Below are positions 7,109 to 16,045 of a stretch of DNA of 64,000 nucleotides, in pieces. The notes beneath the pieces are model-generated. The model saw nothing but the letters and a program-made list of their open reading frames with translations, was not told where the DNA came from and ran no database searches. The DNA comes from Spiractinospora alimapuensis (GTDB taxonomy: Bacteria; Actinomycetota; Actinomycetes; Streptosporangiales; Streptosporangiaceae). Where the stretch lies: positions 4,984,010 to 5,048,009 of the forward strand of contig NZ_CP072467.1 of NCBI RefSeq assembly GCF_018437505.1, given 5' to 3'. Made by a program: the position numbers and the translations under genes. Numbering within the stretch: position 1 is the first letter of the stretch; every line of letters begins with the position of its first letter.

Positions 7109-7294
7109 CTAGCGTTCGACCTTGCCGGCCTTGATGCAGGAGGTGCAGGCCTTCACGCGCTTCGGGGTACCGTTCACCCGGGTGCGCACGGTCTGGACGT
7201 TCGGGTCCCAGCGGCGGCGGGTGCGGCGGTGCGAGTGGGAGATGTTGTTCCCGAACGACGGCCTCTTGCCGCAGACGTCGCATACGGAAGCCAC
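7109..7294 (-). CDS. rpmB: 50S ribosomal protein L28
   Basis: 61 aa, standard length for bL28. It shows [20 protein letters not shown], the basic RRTRRRW segment and a terminal [12 protein letters not shown]. Four cysteines in two CxxC pairs make this the zinc-binding form of L28. The start is GTG 7294 with TGGAG five bases upstream. It is divergent from recG, as in Streptomyces, but the DAK-domain gene often found between them is missing. Confidence 0.97.
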   Translation of the reverse strand: MASVCDVCGKRPSFGNNISHSHRRTRRRWDPNVQTVRTRVNGTPKRVKACTSCIKAGKVER

Positions 7295-7498
7295 GGTCAC
7301 TCCATTCAGGGTCGAGGAGCACGTCCACGGGCGCTCGCCACCGGACGAATTGGATTTCTCTGCGTGCGGCCACGCTGAGCGCGACCGGCCGAGGGGCAAG
7401 CCTACCCGACGCAGGGCGGCGAACTCACAGTACGGCCCTGCCAGTATAGGACACCCACAGGCCAGCACGGTCGTCGAGCGATCGTCGCCGTTGGTCAC

Positions 7499-7504
7499 TA
7501 CGAT
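7499..7504 (+). promoter_or_regulatory. -10 element of recG, leaderless
   Basis: TACGAT ends 7 bases before the recG GTG at 7512. No Shine-Dalgarno sequence is present, so a leaderless transcript is likely. Confidence 0.45.
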
Positions 7505-7511
7505 ATCGGCT

Positions 7512-9719
7512 GTGGGCAACCTGGATGATCCGCTGCGCGGTGTGCTCGGTGCGAAGACGGCCAAGGTGCTGTCCGACTCCCTCGACCTGCACACCGTGGC
7601 GGACATGCTCGGGCACTACCCGCGCCGCTACGCCCGGCGCGGGGAGCTCAGCGACCTCAGCACACTGGTCGAGGGTGAGCAGGTCACCATCGTGGCGCAG
7701 GTGGTCGAGGCCCGGAAACGCACCATGCGGCAGCGTCGCGGCTCGTTCCTCGAGGTGGCGGTGACGGATGGCACCGGGCTGATCACCCTCACGTTCTTCG
7801 GCCGCGTCGTCGACCACCACGCTCGGCAGCTCGTTCCCGGCAAGCGTGGGCTGTTCGCCGGCAAGGTGTCCAGTTACCGGGGCAAGCGTCAGCTCGCGCA
7901 CCCCGACTACGAACTCGTCCCCGACATGGAGGACGCCTCCCCGGAGCAGGCCCGGGCCTTCGCCGAGGAACTCATCCCCGTGTATCCGGCCACGGCCAAG
8001 CTCCCGTCCTGGAAGGTCGCCCGCTGCGTGGGGATCGTGCTGGACCACGTGGGCGACGTTCCCGATCCGTTGCCGGAGGCCGTGCGCCGACGGCACGACC
8101 TGATTCCACTGGCGGCCGCGCTGGAGGGCATCCACCGCCCCCGGGAGGACCGTGACATCGCCCGCGGGCGGCACCGGCTGAAGTGGGACGAGGCGTTCCT
8201 GATGCAGGTCGCGCTCGCCCGTCGCCGCCAGGAGTCCCAGGCACTGCCGTCGCGGGCGTGGAAGGGGAGTCCCGGCCGGCTGCTCGACGCCTTCGACGCC
8301 CGCCTGCCGTTCGACCTGACCGACGGGCAGCGCGAGGTCGGCGAGTCGGTGGCGGAGGGCCTCGACTCCGCCCACCCCATGCACACACTGCTGCAGGGCG
8401 ACGTCGGCTCCGGCAAGACCGTGGTCGCCCTGCGGGCCATGCTGCGCGTCGTGGACTCCGGAGGGCAAGCGGCCCTCCTCGCCCCCACCGAGGTCCTCGC
8501 ACAACAGCACCATCGGTCGATCATCCAGTTGATGGGCCCCCTCGCCGCCGGGGGGCGCCTCGACCAGGCCGAACACGCGACCTCGGTGGCGTTGGTCACC
8601 GGATCCCAGTCCACCAAGGAACGACGCCGCGCCCTGTCCGACGCGGCCTCCGGGGCGGCGGGGATCGTGGTCGGAACGCACGCACTACTGCAGGAGAACG
8701 TGAGCTTCGCCGAACTGGGCCTCGTCGTGGTGGACGAGCAGCACCGCTTCGGCGTGGAGCAGCGCGACGCCCTGCGCGCCAAGGGGGCGGACGGGCGCCC
8801 GCACGTCCTGGTGATGACCGCCACCCCGATTCCCCGCACCGTGGCGATGACGGTGTACGGCGATCTCGACGTGCTGGCCCTTTCCCAACTCCCCGCCGGC
8901 CGGGCTGGGATCACCACCCACGTCGTGCCCGCCGCCGAGCGTCCCCACTACCTGCGCCGCGCTTGGGAACGCGTCCGTGAGGAGGTGGGACGAGGGCGCC
9001 AGGCCTTCATGGTCTGTCCCCGCATCGGCGACGAGGACCCGACGGACCAGGAACCCGCGCCACCAACACCGGAGGACGAGGAGAACCCGGCGGAGTCGGA
9101 GCGGCGGCCCCCGATCGGTGTGGTGGATCTCGCCGCCGAGCTCATGGCCGGCCCGCTGTCGGACCTGCGCGTCGCGATCCTGCACGGCCGCCTCTCCGCC
9201 GAGGAGAAGGAGTCGGTGATGCGGGACTTCACCGCCGGCGCCATCGACGTCCTCGTGGCCACCACCGTGATCGAGGTCGGCGTGGACGTCCCCCGCGCTT
9301 CCACCATGGTCATCATGGACGCGGACCGTTTCGGGGTCTCCCAGCTGCACCAGCTCCGTGGCCGCGTCGGTCGAGGCACGGAGCCGGGGTTGTGTCTGCT
9401 CGTCACCGAGTTCGCGGAGGGAACCCCCGCCCGCGAACGTCTGGCGGCCGTGGCCTCCACCACCGACGGCTTCGAACTCTCCCGGGTGGACCTCGAACAA
9501 CGCCGAGAAGGCGACGTCCTCGGCGACGCCCAGTCCGGACGTCGATCCACGGTGCGTCTCCTCGCCCTCACCCGCGACGAGGAGCTGATCCGTCACGCCC
9601 GGGACGAAGCCACGGTTCTCGTGGCGGAGGACCCCACGCTCACCGGGTACCCCGACCTCAACGCCGCCTTGGACCGTCAGCTCGCCGACACCCAGGCGGA
9701 CTTCCTCGAGAAGACTTGA
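7512..9719 (+). CDS. recG: ATP-dependent DNA helicase RecG
   Basis: Branch-migrating helicase that remodels stalled forks and Holliday junctions. 735 aa, a little longer than E. coli RecG. An N-terminal wedge/OB region (about 60-170) is followed by the helicase core: Walker A GDVGSGKT (296-303), [11 protein letters not shown] (the RecG form of DExH), MTATPIPRT, and the late QLRGRVGRG arginine-finger motif. A Pro/Glu-rich insert ([17 protein letters not shown]) lies between the two RecA-like domains. GTG 7512 is chosen because homologues start there and a -10 box is ideally placed; the frame itself is open further upstream. Confidence 0.96.
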   Translation: MGNLDDPLRGVLGAKTAKVLSDSLDLHTVADMLGHYPRRYARRGELSDLSTLVEGEQVTIVAQVVEARKRTMRQRRGSFLEVAVTDGTGLITLTFFGRVVDHHARQLVPGKRGLFAGKVSSYRGKRQLAHPDYELVPDMEDASPEQARAFAEELIPVYPATAKLPSWKVARCVGIVLDHVGDVPDPLPEAVRRRHDLIPLAAALEGIHRPREDRDIARGRHRLKWDEAFLMQVALARRRQESQALPSRAWKGSPGRLLDAFDARLPFDLTDGQREVGESVAEGLDSAHPMHTLLQGDVGSGKTVVALRAMLRVVDSGGQAALLAPTEVLAQQHHRSIIQLMGPLAAGGRLDQAEHATSVALVTGSQSTKERRRALSDAASGAAGIVVGTHALLQENVSFAELGLVVVDEQHRFGVEQRDALRAKGADGRPHVLVMTATPIPRTVAMTVYGDLDVLALSQLPAGRAGITTHVVPAAERPHYLRRAWERVREEVGRGRQAFMVCPRIGDEDPTDQEPAPPTPEDEENPAESERRPPIGVVDLAAELMAGPLSDLRVAILHGRLSAEEKESVMRDFTAGAIDVLVATTVIEVGVDVPRASTMVIMDADRFGVSQLHQLRGRVGRGTEPGLCLLVTEFAEGTPARERLAAVASTTDGFELSRVDLEQRREGDVLGDAQSGRRSTVRLLALTRDEELIRHARDEATVLVAEDPTLTGYPDLNAALDRQLADTQADFLEKT

Positions 9720-9734
9720 CCGTCCGTCTCCAGG

Positions 9735-10169
9735 TCAGCGCACTGCGTCCCATGCGGTGATCGTGGCGTCCGCCCAGTCCCGGACGCGCCGCTCATAGCC
9801 AGAAGCGGGAAAGGTGCCGTCGGCGGCGACATCGGCGAGGGTGACGCGGAACCCGTTGGGGGAGACGGTCGTGGGGGCGTACGCGGGCCGTGCGGCCCCA
9901 CGGTTCCGATGGGAGTTCGCGCGCCGCCGACCCTCCGCGAACCGATGTGCCGCCGCCGCGCCCTCATCGACGAACACCCGCAGCAAGCCCAACAGCACGT
10001 CCGAGCCCTCGGGAAGTTGGCTGCCGTGCTGCAAGCGATAGCAGGCCACAGCCACGCCATGGAGCGGACCCCACGGTTCCGCCCGGGAGTGGTCGAGCGC
10101 GAGGAGCCGATTGAACAAGGTCGCACAGGGGACCTCGCTCGTGGTTCCGCATTCCGGGCAGGTGACCAT
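9735..10169 (-). CDS. DUF5946 family protein
   Basis: 144 aa. It starts MVTCPECGTTSEVPCATLFN, with a CxxC pair and a third Cys. A central VACYRLQHGSQLP follows, matching the DUF5946 family pattern in which a Cys-rich start precedes a conserved QH motif. It ends 15 bases from the convergent recG stop, with no room for a separate terminator. No function is known for the family, which is often found as a lone gene in actinobacteria. Confidence 0.65.
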   Translation of the reverse strand: MVTCPECGTTSEVPCATLFNRLLALDHSRAEPWGPLHGVAVACYRLQHGSQLPEGSDVLLGLLRVFVDEGAAAAHRFAEGRRRANSHRNRGAARPAYAPTTVSPNGFRVTLADVAADGTFPASGYERRVRDWADATITAWDAVR

Positions 10170-10311
10170 GGGTGCAGTGTGCCGCACCCCGGAGACGACG
10201 GGCGATCGGATTTCGTGGGCGGGGGGGGGCGCGCCTTGGCGCGCGTTCTGCCGAGGGCGGTTTGGGGCGGGGCTGACGAAGCCGCCCCCAGCAAGGATCC
10301 CGGAGTTGGGT

Positions 10312-10845
10312 TCAGCCGGGAGGCGGTGCGGGAGTGGTCTCGGTGCCGGTCGGTCCCTCCGGGCCGGAGCCGACGTCTCCGACATCGTCGTGCCCCGCCA
10401 AGGAGACGTCTCCGTGGACGGTCCCGATCTGGACGACCGTTCCGTTGATGTCCTCGGAGTGGACGCCGTTCGCGGGCGTGTCGTTCTGGAGTTCTCGATA
10501 GACCCGGATGACATCGTCCGCTGTGCCGTGAATGCTCTGCGCGCGCCCGTCAGGGCCGAGCGACATCCCGCAGGAGCGGCACCACCCCATCCGCGTCCTG
10601 AACTGCGGTTCCTCTATTCCGTATATGCGTTGGCAGTCCGCACAGAGGTCACCAATCGGGGTTGACCCGACATAGCGGGGAGGCGGGCTGGGCTTCGAGA
10701 CAGGAGGCGGATCTGGTGCCTTCATCGGATGCCCGCACCCGTTGCAGTAGTCGACTTCTTCGGCGAACAGCCGTCCCACGCCACCGAACCTGCCCTGGCA
10801 CGCGCCACACAGGCCGCTGTACGCACCCTTCGCGTTCTCCTCCAT
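10312..10845 (-). CDS. Small multi-zinc-ribbon protein with VVQxGxVHGDV motif
   Basis: 177 aa, hydrophilic, no signal or membrane segment. Three CxxC knuckles appear in order: CGACQ (about 13-17), CNGCG (34-38), then CADCQ and CRSCG in the middle. The tail carries GTVVQIGTVHGDVSL, a short motif that recurs at the ends or junctions of many actinobacterial proteins of unknown or signalling function. A Pro-rich linker (PDPPPVSKPSPPP) joins the first two zinc parts. ATG 10845 is preferred over an upstream start at 10920. I do not recognise a function; a small regulatory or scaffold protein is a guess. Confidence 0.6.
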   Translation of the reverse strand: MEENAKGAYSGLCGACQGRFGGVGRLFAEEVDYCNGCGHPMKAPDPPPVSKPSPPPRYVGSTPIGDLCADCQRIYGIEEPQFRTRMGWCRSCGMSLGPDGRAQSIHGTADDVIRVYRELQNDTPANGVHSEDINGTVVQIGTVHGDVSLAGHDDVGDVGSGPEGPTGTETTPAPPPG

Positions 10846-11042
10846 GCCCCCATCATGGCGTTCGAGGTCGATCGTGCGGGTGCTGTGGCAGAGAACGGCC
10901 ACCCACGTCGTTCCTGGCATGGGGTCCGAGCGGAGGCTCCTGGTGGTGTCGGCCCTTCCAGGACGTCGTGCGCCGGGGACCCGGCAGGAGAACGGTGGCG
11001 TCGTGGGGGTGTCCGGGGGAATCCCCGCCTCGGTCGCTGTTC

Positions 11043-11048
11043 TACGCT
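11043..11048 (+). promoter_or_regulatory. -10 element of rsmD, leaderless
   Basis: TACGCT then CGGGGT then ATG, so the predicted transcript begins at the A of the start codon. The block GCTCGGGGTATG is repeated exactly in front of the XerC-like gene at 35633-35644. Confidence 0.5.
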
Positions 11049-11054
11049 CGGGGT

Positions 11055-11648
11055 ATGCCTCGGATCATCTCTGGCGTCGCCGGTGGGCGGCGGATCGACG
11101 CTCCTCCTGGAAACGGGACCCGCCCTACGGGGGATCGTGCCCGGGAGGCGATGTTCGCGTCGGTGCGCTCGGAGCTGGGGGACTTCTCCGGTCTGCGGGT
11201 GATCGACCTCTACGCGGGGTCGGGGGCCTTGGGGCTGGAGGCGTTGTCCCGTGGGGCGGCCGAAGTCGTGTTCGTGGAGGCCGACCGCCGGGCCGCCGCG
11301 ACTGTGCGGCGCAACCTCGGTTCACTCGGGATTCCGGGAGGCGAGGTCGTGGCGGACAAGGTGGAACGCGTGCTCGCGAAACCGGCCTCCGCGCCGTTCG
11401 ATCTCCTCCTCGCCGACCCGCCCTACGTGGTGACCGACCACGACGTAGTGACGATGCTGGAGCTGGCCCGCGACAACGGGTGGTGCGCGCCGGACGCGCT
11501 CGTGGTGCTCGAGAGGTCGAGCCGGGGGCCGGAGTTCCTCTGGCCGGAGGGGTTCGAGGCAAGGAGGGCGAAGCGCTATGGGGAGGCGACCCTTTGGTAC
11601 GGTCGCGCCTCGGGCCGCGTTGACGGCGCGGAAGCGGAAAACGTGTAG
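11055..11648 (+). CDS. rsmD: 16S rRNA (guanine966-N2)-methyltransferase
   Basis: Methylates G966 of 16S rRNA in the small subunit, using S-adenosylmethionine. 197 aa. MPRIISGVAGGRRIDAPPG is the usual RsmD start. DLYAGSGALGLEALSRGA is the SAM-binding motif I, and LLADPPYVV carries the DPPY catalytic motif. The ATG at 11055 sits directly after a -10 box and has no ribosome site. coaD follows 50 bases later on the same strand, the standard rsmD-coaD pairing. Confidence 0.95.
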   Translation: MPRIISGVAGGRRIDAPPGNGTRPTGDRAREAMFASVRSELGDFSGLRVIDLYAGSGALGLEALSRGAAEVVFVEADRRAAATVRRNLGSLGIPGGEVVADKVERVLAKPASAPFDLLLADPPYVVTDHDVVTMLELARDNGWCAPDALVVLERSSRGPEFLWPEGFEARRAKRYGEATLWYGRASGRVDGAEAENV

Positions 11649-11698
11649 CGGATCTGTCGACGCCGGCGCGGAGGCCGGAGGCTGAAAGGGGCGATGAC

Positions 11699-12178
11699 GT
11701 GCGGCGCGTGGTTTGTCCGGGGTCCTTTGATCCCGTCACCAATGGGCACATCGACATCATCGGACGTGCCGCGCGGCAATACGACGAGGTCATTGCCGCT
11801 GTTCTGACGAACATCTCCAAACGCGGCCTGTTCAGCCCGGAGGACCGCGTGGCCATGCTGCGCGAGGCGACGGAGGACTACCCCAACGTCCGTGTGCAGC
11901 AGTTCGACGGGCTTCTCGTCGACTTCTGCCGCGAGAACGACATCCCCGGCATCATCCGCAGCCTGCGCTCGGTCAGCGACTTCGACTACGAGCTGCAGAT
12001 CGCCCAGATGAACTACCAGCTCGCCGGGGTTGAGACCCTTTTCATGACGGCGAACCCCCAGTACTCGTTCCTGAGTTCCAGCCTCGTGAAAGAGGTCGCC
12101 TCCTACAACGGTGACGTGAGCACTCTGGTCGCGCCGCACGTCGAGCAGGCGTTGCGGGACAGGTTCGCGGGCGACTGA
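11699..12178 (+). CDS. coaD: Phosphopantetheine adenylyltransferase
   Basis: Fourth step of coenzyme A synthesis: 4'-phosphopantetheine plus ATP to dephospho-CoA. 159 aa, the usual length. PGSFDPVTNGHIDII contains the T/HxGH nucleotidyltransferase motif, and SSSLVKEVA is the C-terminal ATP-contact (ISSTxVR/K-like) motif. GTG start with AAAGGGG about 9 bases upstream. Cytoplasmic, hexameric in known homologues. Confidence 0.97.
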   Translation: MRRVVCPGSFDPVTNGHIDIIGRAARQYDEVIAAVLTNISKRGLFSPEDRVAMLREATEDYPNVRVQQFDGLLVDFCRENDIPGIIRSLRSVSDFDYELQIAQMNYQLAGVETLFMTANPQYSFLSSSLVKEVASYNGDVSTLVAPHVEQALRDRFAGD

Positions 12179-12205
12179 GCGCGGTTTCCCGTCTCCGCGC
12201 TCGGA

Positions 12206-12211
12206 TAGACT
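12206..12211 (+). promoter_or_regulatory. -10 element of the YceD-rpmF unit
   Basis: TAGACT lies 11 bases before the ATG at 12223, giving a leader of only about five bases. Confidence 0.4.
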
Positions 12212-12222
12212 TGGCCCTGGAT

Positions 12223-12798
12223 ATGTCACAGTCAACGAGTTCACCCTTCAAGATCGACACCCGCATGCTCGGGCGTCAGGCAGGCGCCATGCGCCGCGAC
12301 ACCCGTACGCTTCCGGCGTTGTCGGGTCTTGAGGTCGGACTAACCCACATTCCCGAGGACGCGGAGCTGTCCTTGGAGTACCGGCTGGAGTCGGTGCTGG
12401 ACGGTGTCCTGGTCACGGGAACCGTCGAGGCGCCGATGGTCGGTGAGTGCGCCCGCTGCCTGGAACCGGTGTCGGAAACCATCACCGGGTCGTTCCAGGA
12501 ACTCTTCCGCTACCCCGCCGACGAGTTCGGTGTGGGGGACGAGGCAGAGCACGACGTTGGCGCTGACGACGACAGCGATTACCATCTTGAGGGCGACTGG
12601 ATCGACCTGGAGCCGGTGATCCGTGACGCGCTCGTGCCGGCCCTGCCGGACTCGCCGCTGTGCCGGGACGACTGCCCCGGCCTGTGCGTGGAGTGCGGAG
12701 TACGGCTGGCCGACGCCGGTCCCGACCACAGCCACGAAGAGGCTGTGGACCCCCGGTGGGCGGCGTTGAAGGGGCTGGACTCCTCCAAGAAGGAGTGA
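12223..12798 (+). CDS. YceD family (DUF177) protein, rRNA-accumulation partner of L32
   Basis: 191 aa. FKIDTRMLGRQAGAMRR is the standard DUF177 opening. Cys residues in CARCLEP and in CRDDCPGLCVECG form the family's metal-binding pattern. A long acidic stretch lies between them. In E. coli and plants YceD is linked to 23S rRNA accumulation, and the gene nearly always precedes rpmF, as it does here. ATG 12223 is preferred to the upstream TTG 12211. Confidence 0.88.
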   Translation: MSQSTSSPFKIDTRMLGRQAGAMRRDTRTLPALSGLEVGLTHIPEDAELSLEYRLESVLDGVLVTGTVEAPMVGECARCLEPVSETITGSFQELFRYPADEFGVGDEAEHDVGADDDSDYHLEGDWIDLEPVIRDALVPALPDSPLCRDDCPGLCVECGVRLADAGPDHSHEEAVDPRWAALKGLDSSKKE

Positions 12799-12930
12799 GA
12801 CGGCCACCGTCCGGCCGCGTCTCCGTCTGATGGCGGGGCCGTGTCTTCGTACGTGAGCGAAGGCCGGAGAGCAAGCAGAAATCCCTTCCGCGGGATGCGC
12901 GGAGGGGCGTGTTGAGCCAGGAGGAAGAAC

Positions 12931-13107
12931 GTGGCCGTCCCGAAGCGCAAGATGTCGCGGAGCAACACCCGCACCCGCCGGTCGCAGTGGAAGGCCTCGC
13001 GCCCGTCCCTGACGACGTGCCCGCGGTGCCGTGACACCAAGCTGCCCCACCAGGCGTGCCCCACGTGCGGCACCTACAACAACCGTCAGGTTGTCACCAC
13101 GGCCTGA
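12931..13107 (+). CDS. rpmF: 50S ribosomal protein L32
   Basis: 58 aa: [20 protein letters not shown], then two CxxC knuckles (TCPRCRD and ACPTCGTY), and a closing NNRQVVTTA. This is the zinc-binding form of bL32. GTG start with AGGAGG about 8 bases upstream. It is co-directional with the YceD gene (132 bp gap), and two hairpins follow. Confidence 0.97.
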   Translation: MAVPKRKMSRSNTRTRRSQWKASRPSLTTCPRCRDTKLPHQACPTCGTYNNRQVVTTA

Positions 13108-13130
13108 GGCATTCCCGAGCCTGGCTCCAA

Positions 13131-13182
13131 GGTCTGTCGCTCGTCCGTGTCCGGTTCACCGGGGACGGGCAAGCGACAGACC
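13131..13182 (+). terminator. Terminator after rpmF
   Basis: Nested hairpin. GGTCTGTCGCT (13131-13141) pairs with AGCGACAGACC (13172-13182), CGTCC with GGACG, and CCGGT with ACCGG at the tip. The sequence after it, CTTGTTGGTTGG, is T-rich for this genome. Confidence 0.85.
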
Positions 13183-13227
13183 CTTGTTGGTTGGTCATGA
13201 CGCAGAGCCGATGGGAACACCCGAGAT

Positions 13228-13265
13228 CGAGGTGATCGCCGGCGCTTTGGCCGGCGATCACCTCG
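13228..13265 (+). terminator. Second hairpin between rpmF and rnc
   Basis: A 16-bp perfect stem, CGAGGTGATCGCCGGC with its complement at 13250-13265, closes on the loop GCTTTG. There is no T-tract. It may be a backup terminator or a structured leader of the rnc transcript; RNase III often cleaves its own leader hairpin. Confidence 0.55.
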
Positions 13266-13350
13266 CACCCGAGCGTTCCTGGTCGGCCGCGCGGGAGACG
13301 CCGCGCCGCACCCACAGCGCCCCGCGCTGTAGAGAGGGACGTGAACACCG

Positions 13351-14157
13351 TTGAGCACCCAACTGTCCGCCGCTGAGGCCAGGGAGTTCCGTCGGACGAT
13401 TGGCGTCGGGATCGACCCCCACGTGTTGGCCCGGGCGCTGACCCACCGTTCCTACGCCTACGAAAAGGGCGGTCTCCCCACCAACGAGCGGCTCGAGTTC
13501 CTGGGGGACGCCGTCCTGGGGCTCGTGATCACCGACACGCTGTTCCACGCCCATCCTGACCTTCCCGAGGGCCAGCTCGCCAAGCTCCGGGCGGCCGTGG
13601 TGAACATGCGTGCGCTCGCCGACGTCGCCCGTGGGTTGGACGTCGGGCGCTACATCCGGCTCGGCCGTGGTGAGGAGGGCACCGGGGGGCGCGACAAGTC
13701 GTCCATCCTCGCCGACACACTCGAAGCCATCATCGGAGCCGTCTATCTCGACAAAGGGCTGGACGAGGCGTCGGCCCTGGTACACCGGCTGTTCGACCCG
13801 CTCGTGGCCAAGGCCTCCGGCATGGGCGCGGGGCTGGACTGGAAGACATCGCTGCAGGAACTCACCGCCTCAGAGGGGCTCGGTGTGCCCGAGTACCACG
13901 TCACCGAGAGCGGCCCCGACCACCAGAAGAGCTTCCGCGCCGTAGTGCGGGTCGCGGGCGAGGCGCACGGCTCCGGGGAGGGCCGGAGCAAGAAAGAGGC
14001 GGAACAGCAGGCCGCCGAAGCCGCGTGGACCGCCATCCAGGGCGACGCGGCCGAGGCCGTGAACAACCAGTCCGCCAAGGAAACCGGCGCGGACGCCAAA
14101 GCCACGGGCAACGGCCAGTCCCGGCAGGACAACGCCGCGGCGACGGACGCCGGCTGA
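13351..14157 (+). CDS. rnc: Ribonuclease III
   Basis: Cuts double-stranded RNA in rRNA processing and mRNA decay. 268 aa. The catalytic domain has the signature [13 protein letters not shown] with its essential Glu/Asp, and a second acidic site at [14 protein letters not shown] dsRNA-binding domain follows ([14 protein letters not shown]...[16 protein letters not shown]). The last 40 residues are a low-complexity Ala/Asn/Gln tail. Start TTG 13351; the nearest GAGGG is rather far (13 bases), so initiation may be weak. mutM follows after 2 bases. A large hairpin precedes the gene. Confidence 0.96.
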   Translation: MSTQLSAAEAREFRRTIGVGIDPHVLARALTHRSYAYEKGGLPTNERLEFLGDAVLGLVITDTLFHAHPDLPEGQLAKLRAAVVNMRALADVARGLDVGRYIRLGRGEEGTGGRDKSSILADTLEAIIGAVYLDKGLDEASALVHRLFDPLVAKASGMGAGLDWKTSLQELTASEGLGVPEYHVTESGPDHQKSFRAVVRVAGEAHGSGEGRSKKEAEQQAAEAAWTAIQGDAAEAVNNQSAKETGADAKATGNGQSRQDNAAATDAG

Positions 14158-14159
14158 CG

Positions 14160-15041
14160 ATGCCGGAGCTGCCGGAAGTCGAGGTCGTCCGCCGGGGACT
14201 CGCCGACCACGTGGTGGGCCGCACTCTCAAGGGCGTCGAGGTTCTGCACCACCGCTCGGTACGCCGGCACGCCGCGGGTATGGCGGACTTCCGGGACCGC
14301 CTTGAGGGCGTACGTGTGCTGGACGCGTGCCGCCGTGGGAAGTACCTCTGGTTCCCGTTGGACAGCGGTGAAGCGCTGCTGGCGCACCTCGGTATGAGTG
14401 GGCAACTCCTGGTGTGTGCCCCGGAGATCGCGCCGCAGAAGCATCTTCGCGTCAGTGCGGGCCTGGTGCCCGAGGGCGCCACCGCTCCCGCCACGCAGTT
14501 GCGCTTCGTCGACCAGCGCACGTTCGGCCACATGTTGGTGGACGAGGTCGGTCCCGGCGTTGGTGGCCGGCCGGTACCGCTGGTCGCCAGCCACATCGCG
14601 GCGGACCCGTTGGAGCCGGCGTTCGACGACGCGGAGTTCGCGCGGGCGCTCACCAACCGGCGAAGCGGGGTGAAACGCGCGTTGCTCGACCAGTCGTTGG
14701 TCAGCGGGGTCGGCAACATTTACGCCGACGAGGCGCTGTGGCGCACGGGGCTCCACGGCGAACAGCCGGCCGGAACCCTGACCCGGGCGGACGTGAAACG
14801 CCTGTTGGTCGCGGTGCGCGACGTACTGGAGGCGGCCCTGGACGAGGGCGGCACCAGTTTCGACGGCCTGTACGTCAACGTCAACGGGGAGAGCGGGTAC
14901 TTCTCGCGTGCCCTGCGGGTGTACGGCCGGGAGGGGCAGCGGTGCGGGCACTGTGGTACCCCGATCGTGCGTGAGGTGTTCATGAACCGGTCCTCGTTCC
15001 GATGCCCACGATGCCAGTCGATGCGTGGTGGAGAAGACTGA
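14160..15041 (+). CDS. mutM: Formamidopyrimidine-DNA glycosylase
   Basis: Base-excision repair enzyme removing 8-oxoguanine and formamidopyrimidines, with AP lyase activity. 293 aa. [14 protein letters not shown] holds the catalytic Pro2 and Glu3. [13 protein letters not shown] is the helix-two-turn-helix. The C-terminal zinc finger has CGHCGTPI and CPRCQ. The start lies 2 bases after the rnc stop, so it is translated with rnc; the acylphosphatase gene overlaps its end by one base. Confidence 0.96.
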   Translation: MPELPEVEVVRRGLADHVVGRTLKGVEVLHHRSVRRHAAGMADFRDRLEGVRVLDACRRGKYLWFPLDSGEALLAHLGMSGQLLVCAPEIAPQKHLRVSAGLVPEGATAPATQLRFVDQRTFGHMLVDEVGPGVGGRPVPLVASHIAADPLEPAFDDAEFARALTNRRSGVKRALLDQSLVSGVGNIYADEALWRTGLHGEQPAGTLTRADVKRLLVAVRDVLEAALDEGGTSFDGLYVNVNGESGYFSRALRVYGREGQRCGHCGTPIVREVFMNRSSFRCPRCQSMRGGED

Positions 15042-15328
15042 TGGAGAACACCACCGACCGTGTTCGGCTCACCGCGTGGGTCGAGGGTCGTGTGCAGGGC
15101 GTCGGTTTTCGGTGGTGGGTGCGGTCTCGCGCCCTGGAACTCGGCCTCGTCGGTGCCGCGACGAATCGCCGTGACGGCCGGGTGGAGGTCGTCGCCGAGG
15201 GGCCCCGCGCCGACTGCGACGTGTTACTCGCGGCACTTCGTGGTGGACGAACCCCTGGTCACGTGGATCGCGTACAAGAGAATTGGGGCGACGTGACCGG
15301 CGCATTCACAGGATTTTCCGAAAGGTGA
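15041..15328 (+). CDS. acyP: Acylphosphatase
   Basis: Hydrolyses carboxyl-phosphate bonds of small acyl phosphates. 95 aa, standard size. GRVQGVGFRWWVRSRA contains the catalytic Arg loop. The conserved Asn is in GAATNRRDGRVEVVAEG. It starts at the TGATG junction with mutM (one-base overlap), so expression is probably translationally coupled. Third gene of an rnc-mutM-acyP operon. Confidence 0.9.
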   Translation: MENTTDRVRLTAWVEGRVQGVGFRWWVRSRALELGLVGAATNRRDGRVEVVAEGPRADCDVLLAALRGGRTPGHVDRVQENWGDVTGAFTGFSER

Positions 15329-15580
15329 GTATCCTGGAAGTGCGACAGGTGTGACATCGTCTCGGTCGACAGGCGACTGAGGCGTCGCATTACTTCACGC
15401 AGTGTTACTGAGTAAATCCAGATAATCTTGACCAGTTCTCGGTGCGATGAGAGCATGGACGGCATACCACGCGCCCATGAGGTAGACGCCTTGCGGCATT
15501 TCTTGGTTCACGGCCCGGGCTTCCGTGGCGCTCTCGCATACATCTGACGAACCGGTCACTCATTGTGGAGGACCCACATC

Positions 15581-15772
15581 ATGGCGAAGGCTCTGTTGGG
15601 CCACGTTGGCGGTCCGGACCCTCGTATGGTCCAGGAGATGCGTCGGCTGCAACAGCGGGTACGCGACCTTGAAGACGAGGTAGGTCGGCTCCAGGCGCAC
15701 AACGACGCCCTGTCGGCCACCGTCGCCAACGTAGCCGTCAGCTCAACCGAGCGCGAACCGGCGCTGGCATAA
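15581..15772 (+). CDS. Small conserved actinobacterial coiled-coil protein
   Basis: 63 aa: MAKALLGHVGGPDPRMVQEM, then a leucine-zipper-like stretch MRRLQQRVRDLEDEVGRLQAHNDAL. GGAGG stands about 10 bases before the ATG. A small protein of this kind is commonly seen near smc in actinobacteria. No membrane segment and no known role. Heptad hydrophobics suggest that it dimerises. Confidence 0.75.
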   Translation: MAKALLGHVGGPDPRMVQEMRRLQQRVRDLEDEVGRLQAHNDALSATVANVAVSSTEREPALA

Positions 15773-16045
15773 CTCGACAGTAGGTCGGGCCGCACGTTCC
15801 CACATCGAACACGTAGGGACTTTTGGTGTCCGCGCACGTGGGACATGGTGGGTGCTCGGCAACGAGCGACACGGCGGAACTGCCCGAGGGGTAGTCGACA
15901 TCTATTTCCTACCGTATTAGTGGGAAATTCGTGTGCGACACGACATGATCTCCCCGTGACGAAACGGCGTCGCGGCCCGGTGCTCCGTGGCAGGCTGAGG
16001 AAGATCTTGTGGAGCACTGTGGAGCGTGACGGAGGCTGAGCAGCC

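Noticed and set aside
6565-7134. Open frames across the CRISPR arrays, with repeated peptides such as PARGDGP or SPRAGMV.
   Set aside because: The peptide repeats are just translated CRISPR repeats. Spacing follows the 61-nt array period and there is no ribosome site.
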